64,000 bases of DNA from Todiramphus chloris collaris. Lineage: Eukaryota; Chordata; Aves; Coraciiformes; Alcedinidae. The stretch's first letter is position 1. Every line of letters starts with the position of its first letter. Position numbers and translations under genes: made by a program. Below, piece by piece: positions 14,001 through 25,318 of the stretch. Below the pieces are notes generated by a model. It saw only the letters and a program-made list of their open reading frames with translations. It searched no databases and was not told where the DNA came from. The DNA is taken from assembly GCA_025345505.1 (NCBI GenBank), contig JANVCC010000261.1, positions 4,846,929 to 4,910,928 on the forward strand, written 5' to 3'.

Positions 14001-17000
14001 AGTTTGAAGCTACTGTGTGGAAATAGAATGCATACATTTTCTTACTCCATAAAATCGCTGTACTTCTTTACAGAGCACATTTAAAGAAAACACTGAAGAA
14101 CGATTCGTTGTACGAAGGACTCCTGCCTCTTGTGTCACCTCTGTTGCTGTTCCTTCTCCTCACAGTCTGGGTGGTTTTATCTCCAGGCAACATACTAGCA
14201 AAGCAGCCCAGACTGTTTCTGTGGATGGTTGGGGTTGCTTTCTCGAACGTTAGCGTAAGTGACTTCTGTGGGGGCGATTATTGTTCAGAGGGAGCTTTCT
14301 ATTTTTGTGTGAATAAACAGAAGGGAACAGAATCTGTGGCTGAAACTCAGCCCAAGCACAGGGCTCTCCTGCCTCTGTGTTCAGCTGCCACTGACATACA
14401 GCACAGCGCTAGCCGGGACTGGGGATGCTGGGGATGCTGGGACACCTGCCCTGCTGCATTGTAATGTTTTTATGAGGGTTCTTTTTTTTCTGAGGGTTTA
14501 TGAAAACCCAAGGGAGGCCTTACTTCCAGAAACAGAACAGATATTCCCCAACACGTAGGCAGAACTGGAAACTTGTCTAAAGTCAAAGAAAGCTCAATGC
14601 TGGCACAGATTTACCAGCCAGAGAGTGTGGGGGGGTGTAGCCTTCCTTGGCCGTTGTGTGGTACTTGTACTCCTGGACCCTGCCCCCTTCAGAAAAAGGC
14701 TGTACCACTGACAGCATTTCTTAGGGGAAGATGTGAGAAGAGACAGGGTCCTTGCAATGGCTCTCTTCTCATAGATTAGTTTCTCCTGTACCACATCATT
14801 CTGACCAACTTCCCCCCTTTAATGCCCATGAGGCAACCTAAGCCTTGGAGAAGCAACAACACTGGCAGGCAGACAGCAATGCTGAGCCCTGCAGCTGACC
14901 CAGGGCTTTCTCCTCTGGAGGAGGCCCTTTGCCTCCCTTCTTGCCAGGCCAGAGGCAAGGGAGCTGCAGCCAGGAAGAGAGGTGGTCCTCCCATCAATGC
15001 TGAAATACCCTGAAGGGCAGTGTCATTTTAGCAAGCTCGACTCCAACACCATCTAAAATTGTGTCACTGAGCAATGCTGCATCCAAATGAAAAAGAGAAA
15101 GTCTTGAAGTGCCTTGCATTGTGAGGCAGATCTCTGAAAATGCAGGATTTTGAAAGAAAGAGCATAGGCCCACTATAAATTCAGAAACACAAAAGAAATG
15201 GTAATTGTGGTGTTTGTTAGATGCATCCTATAAATGTACATTTCTGAGGGGCACAAATCAAACAGTTCCATCTTAAAGAGTTGAACTCCCAGAAGTTAGG
15301 CTGTTTTCAGGTGCATAAAGAGAAACAGCATTAATTCTTGCCAGTGGCGAAAAGTGCTTTCAGAGTTTGGCAAATGGCAGGTTCTGCTTAACCAACCCAG
15401 AGCCTTTGTGGCAGGATGGTTCCAGAAGGAGAACAGCAAGGCAAACAAGCAGCTCCTTTGTAGATTGCAGTTTATCAGACATGGAGTGCAATACATGTTC
15501 TTCAGGCCTTGCTTTTTCCTTTTACTCCTGCAGTGTTAGAGGCTCACATGAATTAAATATGTACGTGTGTGAGCTGAAAATGTTAACATTCTAAAAGCAG
15601 GTTTGTCATGGCAATGATTTGCTTTCCATGACAGTTGGACACGCTGGGTTTCCATTATCTGTTCTGTAGACCACAAACTGCAGCCCATACTTCTCTACCT
15701 GCCAGCATCCTGAACTTTTTATGTCTTTAACAACGTATTTTAGCTGCTCAGCAGATCCCCTGGGATAAATGTCCGGTCTCAGACCAGCCCTTCTGGCCCT
15801 GCAATGTGAGGATAAGTAGGGAAGGTGACGGCCTCCTGAGAGCAGACAGAAAGATTGGCCATTTCCAGCATTTTTGGCTAAAACAAGGACAAAGAGCTTT
15901 TAAGGCTAAAAATGGAAAGCTGCTTATCCATGAGAGAAGGACAGCTTTCCCCAGCCCCCGTGGCCAGCAGTGGGACTGCGCATGGGTTGACCACCCCTCT
16001 TGCCAAGAAGCTCAGACCTTGCCTTGAGTTCTGCTCAGAAATATCCAGGTCTGAGCAAATCACCACGGAGCACAAGTGTCACAGCTCCCGCTTAGGAAGC
16101 CCTCAGAGGTCCGTGTTTGAGTCTGGGAGGAGAGGACAGAGTGGGTAAGTCCCGTGGAGGGCACCTTCAGCCATCAAGGAAGCAGTGGTGGCTGGCTGCT
16201 GAGCAGGGACAGCTCAGACTCAGGAGATGCTTCATGAGGAACCTCCTGGGGGAGATGATAGAAGAGAAGATGCTGAAGACCTACCCTGGAGCACAAACCA
16301 CAGCTTCTAGAGGTTTAAATTCAGCAGGGCCAGGACAGCATTGCAAGGGGCAGGCAAGGGGGATGGAAAAGCCCAGGGCACAGTCCCATGGCCGTACCTT
16401 TTCTTTCCAGTCTGCCTCTCCAGACTCCAGAGCTTTCATCTCCTCATGCCATTTTTGCCTCACTCGTAGCGTGACTCAGTGCTTCAGGAGCAGAGGGAAT
16501 AAGGAACTGAGGGAGGAATGCAGAGCATAGAACATTTTGCAGCCCTGTGATACACTGAAGGTGAATTGCTCCAAATATTAATAATCAATCTTTATAAAAA
16601 ATTAAGCACTGTACTTAACACAGTGTGATAACAGCTTAAACCAATGTGGAATCCAACCTCTGGACAGGTGCAATTATTCAGCCAGAAACATTCTAGCAGT
16701 TAGATTGCTTTAGCCATGGAATGATTCCCAAAGGGCTCACGTAACGAGTGGCATTCAAAACATTCATCATCAACGCTGCTAATTCAGAGTAAGCAAAAAT
16801 ATTTGCATTAGGTGCAAATGCTTACTTCTTGCATTATTGAAAGTTAATTATTTTTTCATGGTTTATTTTTTTTGGTCTTCAGCTTCCACAGCACAGGCAG
16901 TACAGCCAATGGTTTTTTCCCTGTGGTCAGACTCCTACTGGTGCTGCCGTAGGATTTCAGGCACTGCACAGGGAATGAATTTTTCATTCTTGAACTGTTC

Positions 17001-19367
17001 TCTGGATACATAAAATCTGCTTTATACCACATTCAAATTTTGATAGAAACTGAAAGAAAGAAAATATTTCAGCTATGCCTGAATTCTTTTTTTTTGTTTT
17101 TTTAAAAGAAAGTAGTGTATTTGAGATTTCTTAAGGAGTCTAAAGCAGGTAGAACAGTTGCACTTAACTTTTTAAAGATCTGAACTTCACAAGTCGGTAC
17201 ATTTCAGGAACTCAGTAAAATTAAGCTAATTGCTTTCAATTAAACCATGCACCATATATTCAATTTTTTCTGCCATTCTGAGTGGGATCCCTTTCCCTGG
17301 GCCCCAGCTGCATTTCCAGGGGGTCCACTGCCATGATCAAGCCAAGAAAGTGATGCTTTAGAACATGAAGGAATGCTAAGAAAAGAAAAATAGGATTTAA
17401 AAGTGGCATATATTACCTTCCCTCCCTTCTGCACAATGGAGCACAATATATTTCCGTCGTGCCATGTGACTGAAAGACCAGTGTGCTTTCCCAGTGATTA
17501 AGTGGTGGCACATTTGGTTCGGGACCACAACTTTATGAGCCTGTGTGATGCAAAAGGCATCAAACTCACTCCCCTTTTGCCTCGGCTCATAAAGCAGTGT
17601 GTCAAAGCACTGTCTCCAGCAAAGAAGCCTGCAATTTAAATTACTTGTTCTAAAGCCCTTAAAGACTCTCGGACAATAGGGTGCAAAGGTGCACCCCCAG
17701 TAGTCTCCCCCACCAGAAACAAGCCCTGTTCTAAAGTCTAGCCCCGTTTTCCCCTCATCAAAAGCAACCTCGTGCTGACCCAGCGCTTCTCACCTGGTGC
17801 CTTCTGCTCCAACAGTGCAAGGTGATCATCTGCCAGATGAGCAGCACCCGGCCAGAGCTTTTCCACTGGTTCCTCTTCCCGTTGGCACTGGTGGTCTACG
17901 CAGCCATCTCTGGGCTGCTGGGCTGGATGGAAGAAGCAGTGCTGGCTGTGTTCACCGCGCTGGTCACGGTCGCTCACGTGCACTACGGGGTCTGCGTGGT
18001 GAGTGGGCACCTCCAAAGGGGCCACGGGGAGAGCTGCACTGGGATGGGAGGAATACGGGGTCTGGGAATGGTTCCTACACTGTCTGCTTGGGGCATTGTC
18101 TGGGAGGTTGAATGTTCAGTTATAGAGATGTTTTTTTTCTGTGTATTCATTTATTTAGACTAAAGTTAAAAAGGAAAAAAAAAGAACAAAACATGCAGCT
18201 TTTTCTGCATGCACAGCAACGTTAAAGGCTGGCATTATTCCAGTGTAGCCAACTTGTATTGGCTTTAACCTTATCACAATCTTATGGACTGGTTTTATGT
18301 AGCGTGTGACCCATGTGATGCACGTGCTCCCACCTCTTTTCCCTTGCTTCTTCTTGAGGTTACTTGACTGAAAAGAATAAGAAGTAAAATACAAAGTGAA
18401 ATAAATAGAATTCATAAGATAAGTTTAACTTTGCTTTGAATCTGCAAACAAAATAGCTGTCCCAATTTCTCACCTTTTCTTGGCCCTCTGCCAGCACCTC
18501 TCAAGCTGGAGACATGAATGCCTTTCCAGTTCATTCAGTCTTATCAGCACGTTTTTGTGTCTGCTAGATATCTGTTTTGTCATTTATTGTCATCTGAATT
18601 ACTACTTAGATTCATTTTTCCTTAGTTAATGCCCTCTTTTCTAAAGAGTATTGTCAAGTAATCCTTAGGAAAGTGTCTTTAGAGTAGATTTAGGCTGGCT
18701 ATCAGGAAGAAGTTCTTTACATTGAGGGTGGTAGAACAGTGGAATAGGCTCCCCAGGGAGGGGGTTGAGGCCCCATCCCTGGAGATATTCAAGGTGAGGT
18801 TGGACCAGGCTCTGAGCAGCCTGGTCTAGTTGAGGGTATCCCTGCTCACTGCAGGGGGCTGGACTAGATGACCTTGGGAGGTCCCTTCCAGCCCGAGCCA
18901 TTCTATGATACTGTGCTTCTTAATAAGGGCTTGCTTTTATATAAAACACCATGCATGGCAAAGATCTCATTTCACAGGGAGCTGGTCAGCATTCTTTTAT
19001 TTAAGACACACCATTAGGATGTAAGGATTTTTCTTTGAAAGAAGCCTTTTGTCAGCAGACATTGGCATCAGGGTAGATTTTACCCCCGCGCTGATGGTGG
19101 TCAGAATAGAAATACCTGGTCAAGACTCACTCCTGACTGACGGGGCCAGCTCAGTCACAGTTTATTCCTGTGAGTCTGGGCTGCAGAGATGTAACTTCTC
19201 CTCAGTGTGCTGCAGGAGGAATGTAAAGACCAGGAGAAGAGAGAAGGGGCATTGAGAAGCACGTACAAAGCTGGTTGCTAATCTCTGTGATTTCTCTTTA
19301 GGGGAGGCAGCTGAGTGAGCACTTGAACATTTACATCTTTTCCCTGAAAAAACGTGTCCAGGAATGA
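1972..19367 (+). CDS. SELENOI/EPT1-like ethanolaminephosphotransferase, last five coding exons (gene enters from the left edge)
   Basis: Five exons (1972-2080, 11914-11962, 14074-14254, 17816-17998, 19302-19367) join in one frame to 195 residues plus a stop. Every intron is GT-AG, and the phases fit (1, 2, 0, 0). Protein landmarks include [14 protein letters not shown], the membrane segment [28 protein letters not shown] and VAHVHYGV. These match the C-terminal half of SELENOI (EPT1) collinearly and without gaps, by comparison from memory. The family transfers phosphoethanolamine from CDP-ethanolamine to diacylglycerol or its ether analogue in Golgi/ER membranes. The catalytic DG-AR-G-D-D motif is N-terminal and lies outside the window, so activity cannot be judged here. 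About six hydrophobic segments are visible. It is divergent enough from SELENOI (for example VWQ for AWY, ICQ for VCQ) to be a paralogue rather than the orthologue. It ends in TGA at the SELENOI selenocysteine position. The intact frame and splice sites argue against a pseudogene. Confidence 0.9.
7109..7583 (+). mobile_element. CR1 LINE, 3' fragment
   Basis: 5'-truncated non-LTR element in + orientation. It carries the CR1 landmarks ATGGATGTGCTGGAACGTGT, GAGAAGAGAAGGCTCCGGGG, TTGGACATTAGGAAGAATTT and GTTGGAACT, and the tail GACAATTCTATGATTCTCTG. An open frame at 7115-7498 is the end of the former reverse-transcriptase ORF region ([23 protein letters not shown]). Close to the copy at 43859-44250, so probably the same subfamily. 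Confidence 0.93.
9100..9235. repeat. T/G-rich low-complexity tract
   Basis: More than 100 bases of TTTTG/TTTGG units with very few A or C. It explains the Phe/Gly-rich and Lys/Asn-rich open frames on the two strands, which are not genes. Confidence 0.8.
10940..11030. repeat. AT-rich patch with an internal duplication
   Basis: ATAATAATTATTTCTAATAA-type sequence occurs twice (about 10965-10982 and 11001-11020), separated by TAAGTATAAATATAAGTAAA. Confidence 0.6.
11322..11700 (+). mobile_element. CR1 LINE, 3' fragment
   Basis: Landmarks GAAGAGGAGGCTGAGAGGAG, GAAAAATTTCTTTCCTGAGA and GGTTGGACTTGATGGTCTTG, with 3' end AATGATTCTATGATT. It lies about 210 nt upstream of the 49-nt exon at 11914. It differs from the 7109 copy and is probably another subfamily. 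Confidence 0.92.
11914..11962 (+). CDS. SELENOI/EPT1-like, short 49-nt exon
   Basis: A small exon between CTTCCAG and GTAAGTT. With the split codons it encodes [17 protein letters not shown], matching SELENOI residues around CALCVTLPMSLLNFFR. It is too short to stand out as an open frame. It is supported by splice sites, phase (1 in, 2 out) and gap-free homology to the family on both sides. Confidence 0.85.
11963..14073 (+). other. Intron of the SELENOI/EPT1-like gene
   Basis: Between GTAAGTT and CTTTACAG. No repeat family or gene recognised; the overlapping frames near 12.6-13.06 kb look random. Confidence 0.6.
14074..14254 (+). CDS. SELENOI/EPT1-like exon encoding two membrane segments
   Basis: Exon of 181 nt between CTTTACAG and GTAAGTG. 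It encodes a polar loop ([15 protein letters not shown]) matching the SELENOI loop SYKNNTLKLNSVYEA, then the hydrophobic segment [18 protein letters not shown] and the start of another ([14 protein letters not shown]). It ends in phase 0 after a Ser codon. Confidence 0.9.
14255..17815 (+). other. Intron of the SELENOI/EPT1-like gene
   Basis: Between GTAAGTG and CCAACAG. Includes GC-richer segments (14.6-15.0 and 15.8-16.5 kb) with open frames on both strands, but no recognisable domain, repeat tail or RNA gene. Confidence 0.6.
17816..17998 (+). CDS. SELENOI/EPT1-like exon encoding the ICQMSST block and two membrane segments
   Basis: Exon of exactly 61 codons between CCAACAG and GTGAGTG, phase 0 at both ends. 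It begins [13 protein letters not shown], matching the strongly conserved SELENOI block CQLIVCQMSSTR. It continues with two hydrophobic helices and ends at [10 protein letters not shown]. It is visibly more GC-rich than its surroundings, mostly at third positions. Confidence 0.92.
17999..19301 (+). other. Last intron of the SELENOI/EPT1-like gene
   Basis: Between GTGAGTG and CTTTAG. It holds one CR1 fragment (18670-18912) and otherwise no recognised feature. Confidence 0.65.
18670..18912 (+). mobile_element. CR1 LINE, short 3' fragment
   Basis: Landmarks TTTAGGCTGGCTATCAGGAA, GAATAGGCTCCCCAGGGAGG, CTGGACTAGATGACCTTGGG and GTCCCTTCCAGCCC, with end ATTCTATGATACTG. Confidence 0.93.
19302..19367 (+). 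CDS. SELENOI/EPT1-like terminal exon; stop TGA at the selenocysteine position
   Basis: After acceptor TTTCTCTTTAG the exon encodes [21 protein letters not shown] and then TGA at 19365-19367. SELENOI here reads [20 protein letters not shown] followed by selenocysteine (TGA) and about ten more residues. Counting from the HYG motif in the previous exon, both TGA codons fall at the same residue. Read through, this gene would add only Thr-Pro-Ala-Leu before a second TGA at 19380-19382. I take the first TGA as a real stop, but a selenocysteine reading is not excluded. Confidence 0.85.
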   Translation, partial: GRQLSEHLNIYIFSLKKRVQE

Positions 19368-20140
19368 ACACCTGCTCTATGATCAGACTGCGAGTACTCG
19401 CTATGGTGAACTGCAACTCTTCTGATGTGATAAACAGCTTGAATTAATCTGATTAAAATAACCAAAGAATAGAATAGGCCAGATACCTGAACCATGGCAA
19501 CAATGAGCTATGCAGCAAGTTGCTTCATCTCAGAGGAAGATTCCCATCCAACAGAGAAGTGTTTACCAAGTTGTTCTGCTGCTAATATTTATTCTCTTTG
19601 CTAATGCTGTCTTATTGCTCTCTCTGAATATTTTGCATCCTCCTCCTCACCACTGTGTCCAAAATCCTGGATAAATCCAAGCCGGGTTACGCGAGATCCT
19701 TGATGATTTACAACCAGCACTGGTTTTGCCCAGTCTAGTCACCAGTGAGAGCCCAGCACTGCAGACCCTCCCACTCAGACATCTGTGCCTGCTTCATTTT
19801 CCATATTTATTTTCTCACAACTCATTTCTTCCATACACCCTCCTGAAGGGCTTACGCACATTCAGTGTTTTCCACACCTCAAATGAATGGGTGAATTAAA
19901 AAAGAATGAATTCAGAAAGCTATGGGCATGGGCACAGTAAAGTATTTTTGAAATGTGTGATTTTCTTTTTCCCCTCAGCTAACCTGTATCTGTCAGAAAT
20001 GCAGCCTCTGTACAGCAGCAAGTGGCCTTTACACTTATTTTTTAGGCAGTAACAAGCACATTGTTGATATTTCAGTAGCTACAAGCAGTATCCTCTACAA
20101 AGGTAACCAGATGAGAATAAATGTGGCCAACAAACCTTTG
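19368..20140 (+). other. Probable 3' UTR of the SELENOI/EPT1-like gene
   Basis: No open frame of note follows the stop codon. Possible polyadenylation signals on the + strand are ATTAAA at 19452-19457 and AATAAA at 20116-20121, so the transcript probably ends near 20.14 kb. A perfect 12-bp palindrome (GCGAGTACTCGC) sits at 19390-19401. No convincing SECIS element was found by eye. The end point is inferred only from the signal hexamers. Confidence 0.45.
20116..20121 (+). terminator. Candidate polyadenylation signal AATAAA
   Basis: A canonical hexamer 749 nt after the stop codon of the SELENOI/EPT1-like gene, on the coding strand, before the intergenic stretch. A variant ATTAAA at 19452-19457 could give a shorter transcript. 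Confidence 0.35.
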
Positions 20141-22700
20141 AAGGTTCTTACATTTCACTGCAAAAATCAATCCTCACTGGGAGTGCAAAAACGCTAACCA
20201 AATCCTTATTTGTCTGTGTGTGCTTGAAACAAATTCCTGTGGTCCTAGGTGATGACAAAAGAAGAGACAAAAAATGCTTTTTTAAACTTTACATGTTTGC
20301 GTGCAGATGTAAACTGCTCGCTTCATCTGTAATAGACGTAGGTGTTCTGTGTGCCTTGGAGGAAGGAAAAGGAATTTGAGTTCCATCACTTTTCACACGC
20401 TGCCCCAGACAGAGGGGCTGATCACTAGTGAAACAATCTGCCCACTTTCCCCCAGGTAAGCATTAGATTGCATTTTTTGCACAGAGGGACTGACAGACTG
20501 GTATCTTTATTAGTAGTTAACTTTCTCGCTTGCCAGAAGCAGGGAACAAGAGTAGTTGAGCTGCTGAGCCTTAAATTCACCTTTTTTTCAATTCTTAGAC
20601 TATTTCTCTGGCTTTATCACTGGCCTGATAATTTTTTCCCCCCAGTGAACACACCCTTACAGCAGTAGCTCCTATTAATATTTTCAGCTAAGCACTGACC
20701 TGTCATATCTTCCTGAACAGCTTCCATTGAGGTTTGTACCACCTACCCCAGCGCCAGCAGGGCTGATTTTTGGGAGGTCCTACATCCCAATTGAACATCA
20801 TCTACACTCACAGTTCAAGCAGGTTAAGGCTCAAGTTAGGCAGAGGACACAGGTCATCCTGTTAATGCTGGTTTGGAGATGTGCAGGGAAGGGAGGCTCC
20901 TGCACCCTCCGGTCCCACTTCAGGGATGCAGCTGGAGTGACCAGAGGCAGCTTCTGCTCCTGGGGTGGCTGTGCCCCTACCCTGCATGCTCTCAGGGATC
21001 ACAAGGTCTCCCCTGAGGTGCTCCCTAACTGCCCCAGGACTCTTTTTCTTAGGGTAAGGCTGAGAGGTATTTATTTAACGAGGGTCGCTAAAAAAGGCAG
21101 TTCTGACTGTGTTTGAAGGGGACCCATGAAGGAATGCACCCAGCAATCTCACTCTCTGATGAAATATTACATTTGGTACCAGACAGACTGCCACAAAAGT
21201 CTCATCTATTTCAGCAGTTTATAGTTAACTCATCCACCAAAAGTTTCTGGAGGCAGCCCTGATGAGAAAAGAAGTAGAACACAATAACCAACAATACCTC
21301 TGGATTGAATGTGGTTGTACTGGAGGAACTCTGTGGACAGGCTTCCCTTTTCCCTCTGTCTTGCACTTACTTATGAAACAGCTGGAAATCAGGGGAACAG
21401 AAGCAGCATGATTTGATGCACTGTAATGGAGTACTTTGAAATATTTCATTAAATGACATAAAACTTGAACTGCCGCAACTTGCCTGTGCTTGTACCTTTC
21501 TAAGGAGAAATACATTATCTCTCTGAAAAGAAACTAAACTCCAGACAGCTTTTTCACGTTCCATATAAAGACATGGCAAATAACTTCCTTTTTAAAGCAA
21601 CTCATCACTACAACCTCTAAAAAGACAAGTATAGAACAAATCATGTATTGCACAATGTACGTACTGAATTCTTAGCCCTCTTAGATGGTAACTGGTTTGA
21701 TGAATGGGAACAAAAGTAGGGTGGTATGGTCACAGATTTGTTCTGCAAAGTCAGATAATGGTATGAAGATGACCTAACTGTCAGACAACAGCTTTTTTTT
21801 TGTCACATTATGGCAGAAAATTTTCAACTATTCAAACTGGAAAAATATATAACTTTTTTTGTGCTATTGAGCATTTGCCCTGGCCCCAGCACAGGCCTCC
21901 CCACTAGTCCTACGAAAAGCAACTAAACTAGCACTGCTCTCCCAGGTTCGAGCACCTGGGTTGGAAATAGGCTCCTCTGGTTCCTGATTCATCCTTCTCC
22001 CTGACCAGAAACCTTCCCTAAGTGGGCCCAGCCATACCTGGAGGCAGCAGAGGGGCCCAGGCTGACCTCTCAGTGGTGGCAACATCCAGGTAGCCTCAAC
22101 CCAAGGCAGAAAGAAGTCCTGACCCAAAACTCAAAGCCCTGGAGATTTTAAGCAGCAGCTACTGCAGGAACATTGCTCATGTTGAAAAGATCAGAGTTGT
22201 GAGAGTTACAATGAAGTTTTCCCTTTCTTCTTCCAAAAAAGTAATACTTTGATCTAAAATGTAGGTGGCTTTTAAGTACTGCACGGAAGATTCATCCCTG
22301 AATACCTGGTCAGTGCAGGAAAAGTCCACGGGGAGCTTCAGTGCCCTTGCTGTAGTGCTCTCTTCACCTCCTGGCTGCTGCAAGGTTTGCTTTTGCTGCA
22401 TCAAAACTGAGATACAATGAGATTTATTACTCTGAAGTCAGAAAGCATTTACCATAAAGAGGAACGATCTGTTGACGTGCACATACCTATGTGCATTTGC
22501 TTTTCTGATTTGTAGAGAGGATAGAGTTGCTGAGCTCTTGGGGAAACAGATATTACTTATACACAGAATAAGTGAACCTTTTTCTGTAAAGCAGCTGCTT
22601 TTTACTGCCTGCTCCCATTTGCAGTCACTAATGAAAGAAAAATACATACTTAAACCCAAGAAGTAATATTTTAGAATGTTTTTGAATAGTCTCTAGAGCT
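20141..22700. other. Intergenic stretch between two convergent genes
   Basis: Tail-to-tail spacer between the SELENOI/EPT1-like gene and MAPRE2. It holds scattered short open frames on both strands with no recognisable domain. I see no CR1 fragment, RNA gene or obvious promoter in it. Confidence 0.5.
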
Positions 22701-22724
22701 AGACAGATTTTAACATATTTTTTT

Positions 22725-22730
22725 TTTATT
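22725..22730 (-). terminator. Candidate distal polyadenylation signal of MAPRE2
   Basis: TTTATT on the + strand, so AATAAA in MAPRE2 sense, in an AT-rich block about 2.9 kb after the stop. A second AATAAA at 23520-23525 could be a proximal site. Confidence 0.35.
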
Positions 22731-25286
22731 AAATATGTAAAAAGATAAACGCAAGTCAAGTTATTCACATATTCAGACAAAAATCTACTCTACCATGCGA
22801 CAGTTTGTGGATAATGTAAAATGACTGATACATCTGAATAAGTCTTTTTTTTTTTTTGTATCTATTATGCCATTACTTATCTATTTATAATTAACAATAC
22901 ATATGTTTACATTCCTTTCAGTTTACATTTAATATATAACCAAAGCTTTATGGTGTGCTATTTAGTAAAGGTAATTACAAATGCATATTAAAACCATGAT
23001 GGAAGAATGGGTTACTCACAGGGGGTGGGGGGAGAAGGACAACTCTTTCCCCTTTCAGAGCATCGCTCTCCCCTCAGCACAGCCAAATCTCTAGTGCCCA
23101 CCCTGGCTCCCTACATCAGTCACTCCCCCCTGGACACAAGCAGTGAGAGGGATACGGTCCTCAGACCACAGATAGGGAATTTTCAGGAAATGAAGATCAG
23201 CTTTTTGTTGAATCTGTGCTTCAAAGAGAGAAAAGGAGAGAGGCACAACAGCTTGGCTACATACTCTCCGGGGAGCTCAGCAACCCAACCATTTGCACCT
23301 TTAGGAAAACATCTTTCTCTTGAAGTGCTCTCCATGCATCTGCTCAAGTATTAGCAGAGGGATGAACTGCAGTAAGCAGAGAGTGGTGCTGATGAAATTA
23401 AGTTCATAGCCTGATCCCAAACTCCTTGCCCCGCTAGAAATCCCATACAGCTTAAAGGACATTCTGGAGTCGGGAAAAAATTAGTAACTGCTCTTCAACA
23501 GTATTATGAAGAACTACTGTTTATTACAATGACAATTGTAATAAGTACATATGTTCTAATAAACACAAATACAACAAAAATGACAATTCCCCCATTTGTG
23601 GTGATTCTTGGAAATACTTATTTTGGAATATACACATTTTTGTAAACCAGACCTTGTTTGTAACAAATTGAAATGGGAAAGGAAAGCGCTGGCCTGCAGG
23701 TTGCAGTGTTTTCACTTCATCACCGGGTAGGACTTGAGGTCAATGCTGGAGGCAGGGCTGGGAAATCTTCAGCCTGCAGGGTCCAGAAACTCTTCTGCTG
23801 AGCAGGGGGAGCGATCAAGGAAGTGGAAATACCTGTTCTAGTGCTTAACAGTATTTTATATATTGTCTGTGGTGCAACATAACAGCAGGGATCTCACATT
23901 TAACTAAAAGCCACTTATCTGCAAAAGATTGCTTAGGAACAGAAAACGGCACGTGCGTGGGTGTGTGTGCTGGGGGTTGGATAATTGAAAACCTTTCTAT
24001 GGAAGCATAAGCTGGGAACTTACACTTTAGGAGCCTATGAAAGTCTAAGGGGATTTAGCTGTTCAATAGGCTTTGGAGTTTTGAAGGGACTGCCAATTGG
24101 GATGGGACTTCCATGTACCTGCTAAATCAGCGTAACATTCCAGAACTGAGAAAAATCAAGTGAGGGATTGAGAATACCAAGCATTAAATATTCAGAGAGA
24201 TTACAACACTCAGTTTTATGATAAAAATAAGGAATGCTTCATATACTGAAAGATACCTCTGTTTATAAAATACCATCATTGAGAACAGGGCGATGGGAGC
24301 ACACTAGAAGGGAATGCTCTCACTGCAGACATCTCCAGGGCAGATGTGGTTCTGCACCGCGCCGGCCTCACCGGAAAAAAGTCAGCCAAGCACAGAACTG
24401 GCTCTGTGCCCCTCAGTCAGCTGGTCCCCCTCTGATGGGTGCTCTCCCTCCAGAAGGACTCCTCACCACCTCTCCATGCTTTGGAAGCAGCCTCAACACC
24501 CATGAGGTGTCCACCATGCAGTTAAAGGGAGTTGGGGGGGGTTCCAGGGCCAGTGCTGTTGCTGAATCTCCACCCCCCCCAATGCCTTGCTCTAGTGAGG
24601 ACATTTTCCACCTTCCACAATTGTTTGGCCACAGCAGCCAAAGGAAGAATAATAATGATGACAAGAAATGGCTGTCCTACTTTGTCACCTTCTGAGGGGT
24701 GGGAAGCCAACTATGACAGCAGAAATCGTACCCTGCAGCTACACTTGTGTCAAGGAGCTTTCTCTTCTCCATCAGCACTGAGCTTTGCGGAGGCAGAGCA
24801 GCAGCTGGAGGCTGTGACTGGATTCCTCAGGAAGGAAGAAAAGCTGGGAAACGTCTATTGACTAGCCAGGAAACTGGGAGGGTTTTAAAAAAACTTAAGT
24901 GGATGTCTGTTCCTCCAGAAAGAAGACAAAAAAAAAAATACCATGCAGCTTTCTAACAAGCTTTCTAACACAGGGATTGAAATCTCTCCTAGTGAAACAG
25001 ACGCTCTGCCTTCCTTTTGTGAAGGCAGGAAAGGAATAAACGTGAGCAACATGAGCATTTTCCTCCACAACACATCTCATGGTTATGGCTTGAGCATGAC
25101 TTCCACTGTATCCCTTTATTCCAATTGTTCAACCGAATTTACGCCCCGAGGCAGATGTACTAGAAAACGCGAAAGCACCACGAAGTGAGAGACACAGCTA
25201 GTGGTACGGTACTTCTTGCCACACAAAATGCCAATATAAATATGTTAGAACAAGTTACAAGTGTATCATACTTAAGACGAAAAAGG

Positions 25287-25318
25287 AAAAAAAAAATAAA
25301 TATATATTTTTTTTTTTT
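25287..25318. repeat. A-run/T-run inverted repeat
   Basis: About ten A, then TAAATATATA, then about twelve T. It can fold into an A-U hairpin within the presumed MAPRE2 3' UTR. Confidence 0.6.

Noticed and set aside
19503-19534. Possible SECIS core (ATGA, apical AA, GA)
   Set aside because: Spacing is roughly right, but the arms pair poorly by eye; not strong enough to annotate without a structure search.
24234-24695. 153-residue + strand open frame
   Set aside because: Lies antisense within the presumed MAPRE2 3' UTR, has overlapping open frames on both strands and no recognisable domain or splice context.
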